A DNA stretch of 24,933 bases from Asticcacaulis sp. UBA2476 (lineage in GTDB: Bacteria > Pseudomonadota > Alphaproteobacteria > Caulobacterales > Caulobacteraceae). Both the position numbers and the translations under genes were made by a program. Below the pieces are notes generated by a model. It was not told the origin of the DNA. It saw only the letters and a list, made by a program, of their open reading frames with translations, and made no database searches. Location of the stretch: NCBI GenBank assembly GCA_002342035.1, contig DDPE01000083.1, forward strand, positions 1-24,933, read 5' to 3'. Shown here piece by piece: positions 6,274 to 14,000 of the stretch; the first letter of the stretch is position 1, and every line of letters starts with the position of its first letter.

Positions 6274-6315
6274 GCGCATCTGGTCCAAAAACCGCACACA
6301 CTTTTTGGGATGCGC
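6274..6315. other. Long bulged hairpin between convergent genes
   Basis: GCGCATC (6274-6280) pairs with GATGCGC (6309-6315) and CCAAAAA (6285-6291) with TTTTTGG (6302-6308). This gives a 14-bp stem with a four-base bulge on one side and a 10-base loop. It fills most of the 55-base gap between two convergent genes and ends exactly at the stop codon of the minus-strand one. It is a plausible bidirectional transcription end, although no T-run follows on either strand. Confidence 0.5.
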
Positions 6316-7095
6316 TTACCTGCCATGAAACCGGCGCACAAGGGCGGCATCATCCTCAGTGATGGCGCATTTTTGGCCGACCTTACGGCAACGCGCCTCA
6401 CGCTGCTGAAACTGACCAGAACAGACATCCATGCGCCCGGCCCCCGCCCGCGTCAGGGTAAAGGCCTGCCGCCAGCGCGGATCGTCCGGATAGCGCGGCC
6501 CCTGATGGCTGAGATAGTGCATCAATGAACACGGATCATAGTCGGTTTTCATCTGAAGGCGGCCATAACGCGGAAAATTCAGCAATATGTCCCGGCACAT
6601 GGCCTCTACGGGGTTACAGCCCTTAAGGCTATCCGCAATGAACGGCGCCAAGACGATATAGTCGTCACGTTCGGGCCGCATATGCTCATGGGTCAGGCCC
6701 AGGACATGGCCAAATTCATGCAGTACCGCGCCATAGCTGGAACGGGCCTCAACATTGACCCAGTTGATGACGCTATAGCCCAAAGTCGCATTGGTGCGGC
6801 TGTCGGAAGTGCGGATATCAAGCCACTTTGGGCCCTTCACGTACGGCACAAAGCGCACGCCGGTCTCGGTTTGCCATTCCGACATGGCGCGGCAGACCTT
6901 ATAGCCTTGCGTCGCCGCGCTCCAGTCGCGCCAGTTGCGGCAATCTGTCCCCTTGGCACCGGCGCGTTTTAATATGGCGGGATCGATTTTGTACGGCACG
7001 ACCGCCTCCGGCCACGGACGGGTCAGGTCTTCAATGGCTGCGGCCTTTACCGGCACAGCCAACACCAGCCACAGAAGGAGAACCCGCCCCCACAT
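6316..7095 (-). CDS. Secreted astacin-type (M12A) zinc metalloprotease
   Basis: A 259-residue predicted exported protease. The first 20 residues (MWGRVLLLWLVLAVPVKAAA) form a signal peptide ending in a typical cleavage site. The catalytic core contains H126-E127-x2-H130-x5-H136 in HEFGHVLGLTHEHMRPERD, the extended astacin zinc motif including the RPERD that follows it. The Met-turn is SLMHY with M192 and the Tyr ligand Y194. The segment PYKIDP near residue 34-39 corresponds to the start of mature astacin domains. Six Cys residues (52, 68, 160, 167, 189 and one near the C-terminus) suggest disulphides and a periplasmic or extracellular location. No C-terminal adhesion domains are present, so this is a minimal catalytic unit. 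It starts 6 bases after the J-domain gene stops and so probably belongs to the mipZ operon. Substrate unknown. Confidence 0.9.
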   Translation of the reverse strand: MWGRVLLLWLVLAVPVKAAAIEDLTRPWPEAVVPYKIDPAILKRAGAKGTDCRNWRDWSAATQGYKVCRAMSEWQTETGVRFVPYVKGPKWLDIRTSDSRTNATLGYSVINWVNVEARSSYGAVLHEFGHVLGLTHEHMRPERDDYIVLAPFIADSLKGCNPVEAMCRDILLNFPRYGRLQMKTDYDPCSLMHYLSHQGPRYPDDPRWRQAFTLTRAGAGRMDVCSGQFQQREARCRKVGQKCAITEDDAALVRRFHGR

Positions 7096-7101
7096 GACGG
7101 G

Positions 7102-7551
7102 TCAGGATTTCAGCAGAATATCGCGCGCGGCATTGAGGGCCGCGGCCTTTTCCTTGGTGCCACCCAGGTCCGGGTGAGCATCCTTCATCAGGCGTCGATA
7201 GGTGCTCAATATGGTTTTGCGGTCGGCCCCTTCGTTAAGGCCCAGAACCTTAAAGGCCCCCGCCCGCGTCATATCGGTGCGCGCCGGTTGCGGGGACTTG
7301 TCGCCCTCATAGCGAAAGCGCGTCCCGCTCAAAAAGGCCAGCGCCAGCAATATAAGCGCGCCACCGATGATCCACTGTCCCCGAAACACGCTCATACCTC
7401 CTGAAATCAAGGTCATCAGCGCCAATATGGCATTGATGGTGCCCCCCTGACGAATCCACGGGCCGGGCTTCAGCTTACCAGCCTTAGCCTTGCGGCCCAA
7501 CCAGACCAGAAGGGCAAACCCACCCAGCAGCGCACCCAGAATATAGATCAT
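7102..7551 (-). CDS. Membrane-anchored J-domain (DnaJ-like) protein
   Basis: A 149-residue protein with membrane segments first and a J domain last, the layout of TIM14/DjlA-like co-chaperones. Residues 1-18 (MIYILGALLGGFALLVWL) are hydrophobic, and two further hydrophobic stretches lie around 39-54 and 60-76. The J domain occupies about 97-149: AFKVLGLNEGADRKTILSTY, then RRLMKDAHPDLGGT with the essential HPD at 126-128. It should stimulate a DnaK-type ATPase at the cytoplasmic face of the membrane. Its ATG (7551-7549) directly abuts the mipZ stop codon (TAA-ATG), so it is translationally coupled to mipZ. The placement next to a division-site regulator suggests an envelope or division role, but this is inferred from context only. 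Confidence 0.88.
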   Translation of the reverse strand: MIYILGALLGGFALLVWLGRKAKAGKLKPGPWIRQGGTINAILALMTLISGGMSVFRGQWIIGGALILLALAFLSGTRFRYEGDKSPQPARTDMTRAGAFKVLGLNEGADRKTILSTYRRLMKDAHPDLGGTKEKAAALNAARDILLKS

Positions 7552-8430
7552 TTACGCCTGAACGCGTTCGCGCTCATCCTCATCCACGGCGCCCGCAATT
7601 TGGGCACCCTGTTCGAGATTAAGCTCAATCATCACGCTGCGCAATTCCTGACGTGCCGCCACATGGGCCAGAGATACCGCCACCGGCCGGACATCGCTGC
7701 TTAAGTCCGCCACCGTCAGGCCAAACGGGAACAGCTCACGATAGATCACCCGGTCGCGCAAGCCCGCAGACACCCTGAAACCGACGCGCTTAGATAAGGC
7801 CGCCACCCGCTCATCGACCCGCTTACGGTTTCTCGCTTCGGTCGTGGCCAGACGGTTACGCAGGACCACCCAGTCGATGCTCTGGCCGTTTTCAATGGCG
7901 CGGTGCTTACGGGCATTCCACACGGTTTCGGAATAGATGGAGGGCCGCTTGAGGTCAAGGGTGACCGGATCGACCTGCCCCAACAGGTCAAAGTCGATGA
8001 AGCTGTCGTTCATCGGCGTCAGGATCAGGTCGGCGCACATATGGGCGCGGCGCGACATGGCCGAATCTCCGCCCGGCGTGTCGATCACCACCATGTCGCA
8101 GGTGGCCAGCGCCTCCCCCAACGCGCGGTCAAAGGCGGCTACCGCCACGTCTTCAGGGGCATCGACCAGCTTGGCCGGCGTTTCATGCAGAAACGGCTCA
8201 AAGGCCTGCGGCAGGTCTTTGCCATTGGCATCCGCCCACACCTGACGGTTGGAGAAAAAGCGCGCCAGCGACCGCTGACGCAAATCGAGGTCTATGAAGG
8301 CCACCGACTTACCCTGATGCAGCAGGGCCACGGCGATGTGCATGGCGACCGTTGATTTGCCCGCCCCGCCTTTTTCGTTGCCGAACACCAAAATGCGTGC
8401 CGGACCCGATGCCTGTTTATTGAACGCCAA
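7552..8430 (-). CDS. mipZ: MipZ, ParA-family division-plane positioning ATPase
   Basis: A 292-residue P-loop ATPase of the ParA/MinD superfamily. In Caulobacter MipZ binds ParB at the origins, forms a gradient from the poles and blocks FtsZ assembly there, so that the Z-ring forms at mid-cell. Sequence support: a deviant Walker A NEKGGAGKST (about 18-27), then FIDLDLRQRSLARFF, Walker B-like MVVIDTPGGDSAMSRRAH, LTPMNDSFIDFDLLG, and the long family signature WVVLRNRLATTEARNRKR plus GLRDRVIYRELFPFGLTVAD, which separates MipZ from ParA. The start is not ATG: TTG at 8430-8428 has GGGAG 8 bases upstream and gives MAFNKQASGPARILVFGNEK, while the TTG at 8445 has no ribosome binding site. It is followed without a gap by a J-domain gene and then an astacin gene. 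Confidence 0.95.
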   Translation of the reverse strand: MAFNKQASGPARILVFGNEKGGAGKSTVAMHIAVALLHQGKSVAFIDLDLRQRSLARFFSNRQVWADANGKDLPQAFEPFLHETPAKLVDAPEDVAVAAFDRALGEALATCDMVVIDTPGGDSAMSRRAHMCADLILTPMNDSFIDFDLLGQVDPVTLDLKRPSIYSETVWNARKHRAIENGQSIDWVVLRNRLATTEARNRKRVDERVAALSKRVGFRVSAGLRDRVIYRELFPFGLTVADLSSDVRPVAVSLAHVAARQELRSVMIELNLEQGAQIAGAVDEDERERVQA

Positions 8431-8467
8431 ACCCGTTACTCCCAATCAAGTGCAGTCTTTATCCCCC

Positions 8468-8496
8468 TAATGTCGCGCCGTGGTAGCTTTGGTCAA
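8468..8496 (-). promoter_or_regulatory. Possible mipZ promoter
   Basis: On the minus strand TTGACC (8496-8491) is followed after 17 bases by ACATTA (8473-8468). This is a reasonable -35 match but a weak -10, placed 37 bases before the mipZ start. It lies in the 117-base gap after the upstream mprF-like gene, so mipZ may have its own promoter. Confidence 0.3.
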
Positions 8497-8547
8497 TGCA
8501 CCCGACGCATCAAACATAGGGATGATGCGGGCTTTTGCACACAAAAT

Positions 8548-10200
8548 TTACGCTTTCTTAACCAGAGCCTTCGCCGATTGCGGTTTGTCGGACTTAACCC
8601 CAAGCGCTGCCAGCGCGATCAGGGCGGGCACCAGCGCCGTCTCGCGACCGGCAATGGCGAAATAGCGCGGCTGCCACTGGGGCCGGAATTTTTCCTTATA
8701 GGCCCGCAAACCCTCGAAATTATAGATCTCGCCGCCGAACGTGTAGATCAGCGACCCCAGCTTCGACCACAGCGGACTGAGCGGCCCAGCCTCAAGTCCG
8801 GCCAGCGGCGCCAGCCCCAGACTGAAATAGCGATACTCAGCCTCACGGGCATAAAAGATTAGTTGCAGGAACAGGTATTCCATAATCCCGTGCGGCGCGT
8901 CGGTATCATAGCGCATCAGGTCAAGACTAAGCTCACTGCGGTCGCCGGTCGGCCACAGATTGGCAAAGGCCATGATCCGGCCTTCCATGCGCACCACGGC
9001 GACCGGCATCAGCCGGATATAGGTCTCATCGAAAAAGCCGAGCGAATATTTCTTTTCCCTGGCCCCCTTGGACTTAAGCCAGATATCGGAGACTTCGCGC
9101 AGACGCGGCAGTTCCGGCTCGATCTGTTCGGGCGGAATGACTTCAAAGGTCGCGGTGCCGTCATATTTTTTCAGGGTCTGGCGCAGATTAATGCCCTTTT
9201 TGCCCGCCGTTGTGAAGGCATTGACATCGACCATGGCCTCCTCACCGATCTTATAGGGGGTCAGGCCCAGATCGATAATCAACGGCAGCATGGCGGGGGT
9301 GATCTGATAAAAGGACAACTTAGCCTTGGCCAGCGACGCCATGTCCTTAAGCTGCCAGCACAGTTGCGTGCGGTGGGCCTCATCGCCGACCGGCTCGCCC
9401 ATGACCACCCACTGCTTACCGCTGATGCCGTACATGACAAAGGCCTTACGGTCGTCGCTCCACAGGATATGCTTATCGCGCAAAAGCGCCAGCCACGCCT
9501 GCGGATTGACCGATTCCGACACGACCTCATGCAGGTCGGACAGGTCGTCTTCATCCGGCATGGGCGGGGCGGCGCGGGCCACCCCAAACAGACGGTAGAG
9601 CGCAAATACCCCAACCGTCACCACCATGATGACCAGCCCGCGCAGGAAACGCGACACCGACGCCTCATATTCAAACTGCCCCCACAGTTTGTGGGCATAG
9701 GGCACCTGCTCATAGGCATAGAAACCGCCCAGCCCGATCAGCAGGAGGGTCATGCCGATAACCCCCATCCACAGGGGCCGCACCTTAAGCGTCAACAGTT
9801 GCGACTTGCGCCGAAACGCCTGCTTGCACGGCACCAGCAGCGCCGCACAGACCACAAGCACGACCGCAGGGGCTACCGCCAGTTCCCGCGTCAGCGACAC
9901 CACCGCCCCCAACAGCAACAAGGCAATCGCCATATACCAGGCGGTATCAACCCGCTCCCACAGCCCGCGCGCCACCAGTATCAGCAGCACCGCAATCGCT
10001 GTGCCCGCCATGTGCGAGATTTCAACCAGTTCCAGCGGCAAAAGGCGCTGCACCACCGGCAGGGCATCAGGGTCGATTGGCGTCAGCACCAGCAGCAGCA
10101 GGACAACCCCGGCCACAAACGTCAAAATACCGAACAACTTGGGGACCAGGCGCGTGGCCGCATCGATCAGAAGATGATTGACGTTGAGCCGGGTGGCCAT
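8548..10200 (-). CDS. MprF-like aminoacyl-phosphatidylglycerol synthase (DUF2156), short form
   Basis: A 550-residue membrane protein. The N-terminal ~210 residues hold about six hydrophobic helices (near 20-41, 60-78, 88-104, 110-127, 143-162 and 185-206). The rest is the cytoplasmic DUF2156 catalytic domain with two GNAT-like folds: KQWVVMGEPVGDEAHRTQL, LSFYQITPAMLPLIIDLGLT, LRQTLKKY, KYSLGFFDE, FANLWPTGDRSELSLDLMRY and GIMEYLFLQLIFYAREAEYR. This family transfers Lys or Ala from aminoacyl-tRNA to phosphatidylglycerol, lowering negative surface charge and protecting against cationic peptides and acid. Full-length MprF/LpiA proteins have about 840-870 residues with an N-terminal flippase; that part is missing here, so the protein is a synthase without its own flippase domain. 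Which amino acid is transferred is not visible. It is transcribed away from the signalling cluster, across an AT-rich region. Confidence 0.85.
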   Translation of the reverse strand: MATRLNVNHLLIDAATRLVPKLFGILTFVAGVVLLLLVLTPIDPDALPVVQRLLPLELVEISHMAGTAIAVLLILVARGLWERVDTAWYMAIALLLLGAVVSLTRELAVAPAVVLVVCAALLVPCKQAFRRKSQLLTLKVRPLWMGVIGMTLLLIGLGGFYAYEQVPYAHKLWGQFEYEASVSRFLRGLVIMVVTVGVFALYRLFGVARAAPPMPDEDDLSDLHEVVSESVNPQAWLALLRDKHILWSDDRKAFVMYGISGKQWVVMGEPVGDEAHRTQLCWQLKDMASLAKAKLSFYQITPAMLPLIIDLGLTPYKIGEEAMVDVNAFTTAGKKGINLRQTLKKYDGTATFEVIPPEQIEPELPRLREVSDIWLKSKGAREKKYSLGFFDETYIRLMPVAVVRMEGRIMAFANLWPTGDRSELSLDLMRYDTDAPHGIMEYLFLQLIFYAREAEYRYFSLGLAPLAGLEAGPLSPLWSKLGSLIYTFGGEIYNFEGLRAYKEKFRPQWQPRYFAIAGRETALVPALIALAALGVKSDKPQSAKALVKKA

Positions 10201-10599
10201 GACTTTAAACCTTACAGCGACCGAATCCTTTAACGGTCTTAGCCATCATAACGCGCAGGCTAAGGATCACTAAATCTTTTCATCATCATAAAATAAATGA
10301 ATATATAAGAATGACTTTGCAGAAATAAATATAAATTACACTTATAAAGTAAGTTTAATTTTTAAAACCAAAGCAAACAATGTTAAAATAAACACAACAA
10401 CACATAAGCAAATACACATCATTATTTTGAAAAAATTTAAGCAAAAATTATAAATAATCGATAAGCAGGGATACGTTAGCCATAATTTCGCCCCTATAAT
10501 ATTGCCAGCCGTTTTGAAATGCTCTAGCTTTCCCCATCAAATCAAAACGGCCCATAGCCCTGTTCGGTTATAAATGGCGCCATGCGTGGGGACTGCACA
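10201..10599. other. Divergent, strongly AT-rich intergenic region
   Basis: A 399-base non-coding gap between the mprF-like gene (minus) and the response regulator (plus). Its core, about 10255-10465, is exceptional for this genome: hand counts give 10 G+C in 10321-10380 and 12 in 10381-10440, and the plus strand is also very poor in G. TATAAT occurs exactly at 10495-10500 as a possible -10 element for the plus-strand operon, although nothing like TTGACA lies at the right distance. I found no ORF with a ribosome binding site. It may be a binding region for AT-specific nucleoid proteins such as the GapR type known from Caulobacter, or imported DNA. Confidence 0.6.
10508..10551. repeat. 10-bp perfect inverted repeat in the operon leader
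   Basis: GCCGTTTTGA (10508-10517) and TCAAAACGGC (10542-10551) are perfect inverted copies separated by 24 bases. They lie just downstream of the candidate TATAAT and 49 bases before the response regulator start. It could be an operator half-site pair or a leader RNA hairpin. Confidence 0.5.
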
Positions 10600-10971
10600 A
10601 TGAAGATTCTGATCGTTGAGGACAACGAAGCCCTCGCCCAGACGACCGGCTGGATCGTGGAAATGTTCGGGCACGACTACCGCTTCAGCCACACCGCCGA
10701 CAGTGCCATTGCGGCTGCTGCTGAGTACAAGCCGCACGTCATCATCATGGACATTGGCCTGCCCGGTATGAACGGCTATGACCTGTGCCGGCTGATGCGC
10801 GCCCAGCCGCATCTGTCGGAGACGGTATTCATTGCCCAGACCGGCCGTGCCGAACCTGAGCATCGCCAGATGGCCGAAGACGCCGGTTTCCACCATCATC
10901 TGGTCAAGCCGGTCAATATTGAAAAATTACAGGCAACCTTAGATGCCATAGCCCAAAACGCCGCAGCTTAA
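10600..10971 (+). CDS. Single-domain response regulator
   Basis: A 123-residue receiver domain with no output domain, comparable to CheY or DivK. The acidic pocket is E7/D8 in MKILIVEDNE, the phosphoacceptor is D51 (IIMDIGLPGMNGY), the switch Thr is T81 (FIAQTGR) and the conserved Lys is K103 (LVKPV). The ATG at 10600 has GGGGA 7 bases upstream and begins exactly with the receiver fold; an in-frame ATG at 10582 would only add six residues. It is the first gene of a signalling cluster and is closely related in sequence to the C-terminal receiver of the kinase at 15991-17610 (shared AQTT, DIG-PGMNGY, IAQTG and HH-x2-KPV). The two may therefore be partners in one phosphorelay or products of duplication. 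Such proteins act by protein-protein contact; the target is unknown. Confidence 0.93.
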   Translation: MKILIVEDNEALAQTTGWIVEMFGHDYRFSHTADSAIAAAAEYKPHVIIMDIGLPGMNGYDLCRLMRAQPHLSETVFIAQTGRAEPEHRQMAEDAGFHHHLVKPVNIEKLQATLDAIAQNAAA

Positions 10972-11033
10972 GACCTTCGACACAATAATTTTTGCCTGTA
11001 AGACTTTGTATTTTTTGGGGGATGCCGTTTCAA

Positions 11034-14000
11034 ATGCCGAACACGACTAAGTTTTCGCTATCTGACCGAGTTGCACGCGCTGATCTCGGCATAATGATAA
11101 GCCTGATCGTTGTCGGACTGTTCTTTGTTATCACCGGTGCCATTTCCTATAATAACATTCATACCCTGAACCGCGATACACGACAGGTGACGCAGACCCA
11201 CGATGTGCTTTTGGCCTTGAGCGAAGTCATGTCGTCAATGAAGGATGCCGAAACCGGACAGCGCGGCTATATTATCACCGGCGATAGCGCCTACCTGACG
11301 CCTTACTCCACCGGCCTGAATGGCGTTCAGGCGCAATTGTCAAATCTTGACCGCCTGATGACCGACACGTCTAACCAGCGGCAGCGGCTGTCGATCCTGA
11401 GAGGGCTGATCGCCGCCAAGAATGACGAACTGGCCCGCACCCTTGATGTAAGACGTACCCGCGGGTTGAGCGCCGCCCAAGAAGAGGTCAATAAGCACCT
11501 TGGCAAAAATCACATGGATGCCATCCGCCTGCATATACAGGAAATGCAATCATTTGAGCGCCAGAGACGCACCGAGCGTCTGAATGAAATGGAAAAAGCC
11601 TACCGGGCGACGGTCGTCAGTGTCATCACGGCCGCCATTCTCGGACTGATCCTGACCATAATTGTGGGTGTCATCATCCGCCGCTCTACTATGGAGCGTC
11701 GCCGTCTGGCCTGGCTGCAGGCCGCTCAGGTTGGCCTGAGCGAAGCCATGCTGGGCGAACTTCGGCTCGATCAACTGGGCAAGAACATTCTGGGTTTTCT
11801 GGCCAAATATACCGGCGCTCAGGCGGCAGCGTTTTATGCCAAGGATGGTGGCATTTTCAAGCAGGTCGCGACCTTTGGTGTACCGCCGGAAAACGACCTG
11901 CCCCTGACTTTTGGCCCCGGCGACGGTCTGCCGGGTCAGGCTGCGCTCAAGAGCGGCGCCATCGTCATTGAAAACATGCCCGACGGCGATGCCCTTATGG
12001 TAGGGACAAGCCTTGGACAGTGGCGGCCGCGGCATCTGGCCCTTGTAGGCGTGGCTTCGGACGGTCAGGTCGACGGTGTCATCGAACTGGGCTTCATCAA
12101 TCCGATGCCGCCCACAATCAGCGCCTTGCTGGAGCGGGCAGCGGAGTCCGTGTCGGTCGCGATTAAATCTGCCAACTACCGCGCCTCCCTGCAAAACCTG
12201 CTGGAGGAAACACAGCGCCAGTCGGAAGAACTTCAGACCCAATCTGAGGAACTGCGCGTAAATAACGAAGAACTCGAAGAACAAAGCCGGGCTTTGCGCG
12301 AATCGCAACTGCGCCTTGAACAGCAGCAGGCCGAACTGGAACAGACCAATGTCCAGTTGTCCGAACAGGCACGGCTTCTGGAGGTTCAGCGCGATAACCT
12401 GAAGCAATCCCAGTCCGAAATCGCCCTCAAAGCGCAGGAACTGGAACAGGCCAGCCGTTATAAGTCCGATTTTCTGGCCAACATGTCCCACGAACTGCGC
12501 ACCCCGCTCAATTCGTCGCTTATTCTGGCCAAGCTTCTGGGCGACAATCCCGAAGGCAATCTGACCGACGAACAGATCAAGTTCGCCCGCACTATTCAAT
12601 CATCGGGCAACGACCTTTTGTTGCTGATCAACGATATTCTCGACCTGTCCAAAATCGAAGCCGGCCAGATGGACATCCGACCGGAAACCGTATCGATTAA
12701 GCGCCTTGTCAGCGACATGACCCGCACCTTTGATCCGGTCGCGGGCGATAAAGGGCTGAAATTCAGCACCTTTGTTGAACCGGGTGTGGCCGAGGTGATC
12801 GAGACCGACCGGCTGCGTCTTGAGCAGATCCTGAAAAACCTGTTGTCCAACGCGTTCAAATTCACCGAGCGGGGCGAGGTCCGCTTCCGGGTTCAGATGG
12901 CGGCGGATGGTCAGATATCATTCAGCGTCACCGACACCGGTATCGGCATTTCGGAAGACCATCAGGCCACCGTCTTTGATGCGTTCAGGCAAGCGGACGG
13001 CACCATCAGCCGTAAATATGGCGGCACGGGCCTGGGGCTGTCGATCTCACGCGAACTGGCGCGGTTGCTGGGCGGCGCCATATCGCTGAAAAGCGCCTAT
13101 GGTCAGGGCTCGACCTTTGCGGTCACCGTCCCTGCCATCTATGATTCCACAGGTATTGCCGTGCGCGACGCCTTGCCGATGTCGGTCAACCCTGACATGG
13201 CTGCGCAACAGCCCACTGCCACCGCAAAGTCACGGGCGAAAAAGGCCCTGGCCAGCCGCACGGCCATGGACGACAGTTTGCTGACCGCATCGGCGGCGCA
13301 GGATGATCGAGATAAGCTGGAGCCCGACAGTCGCACCATCATGGTGGTCGAGGATGATGAGGCCTTTGCCCGCATCCTGTTTGATCTGGCCCACGAACTG
13401 GACTTTAAGTGCCTGGTGGCCCACACGGCTGAGGACGCGCTCAGCGTCGCACGTCAGTATCTGCCGCAGGCGGTCGTTCTGGATGTCGGCCTGCCCGATC
13501 ATTCCGGTTTGTCCGTGCTCGACCGCCTCAAGCGCGATCCGCGCACCCGCCACATTCCGGTCCACGTGGTCTCCGGCGACGACTACACCCATGCCGCCCT
13601 GTCGCTGGGGGCGATCGGCTACATGCTTAAGCCCGTCAAGCGTGAGGAACTGGTCGACGCCTTTAAGGCGCTGGAGATGCGCCTGACCGCCGGCGTGCGT
13701 CGGATTTTGATCGTTGAGGACGACGACGTACAACGCGACAGCGTGGCCCGCCTGCTGCAAACCACAGACGTGGAAACGGTCGCGGTCGGCACCGCCGCCG
13801 AATGCCTTGAAAAGCTTAAAGAAGAGACGTTTGACTGCATGGTACTGGATTTGTCCCTGCCCGATCAGTCCGGCTATTCGCTGCTGGAAACCTTAAGCCA
13901 TGAGGACGCCTATTCCTTCCCGCCGGTCATCGTCTATACCGGCCGTGAGTTGTCGAGCGCCGATGAGCAGAAACTGCGCCGCTATTCCAAGTCGATCATC

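Noticed and set aside
8863..10233. 456-codon open frame on the plus strand opposite the mprF-like gene
   Set aside because: It is rich in Gln, His and Arg without any domain, a typical antisense shadow; the minus-strand frame has a clear DUF2156 domain and helices.
11550..12599. 349-codon open frame opposite the CHASE3-GAF kinase
   Set aside because: It lies wholly inside the kinase gene on the other strand, with no recognisable motif or ribosome binding site.
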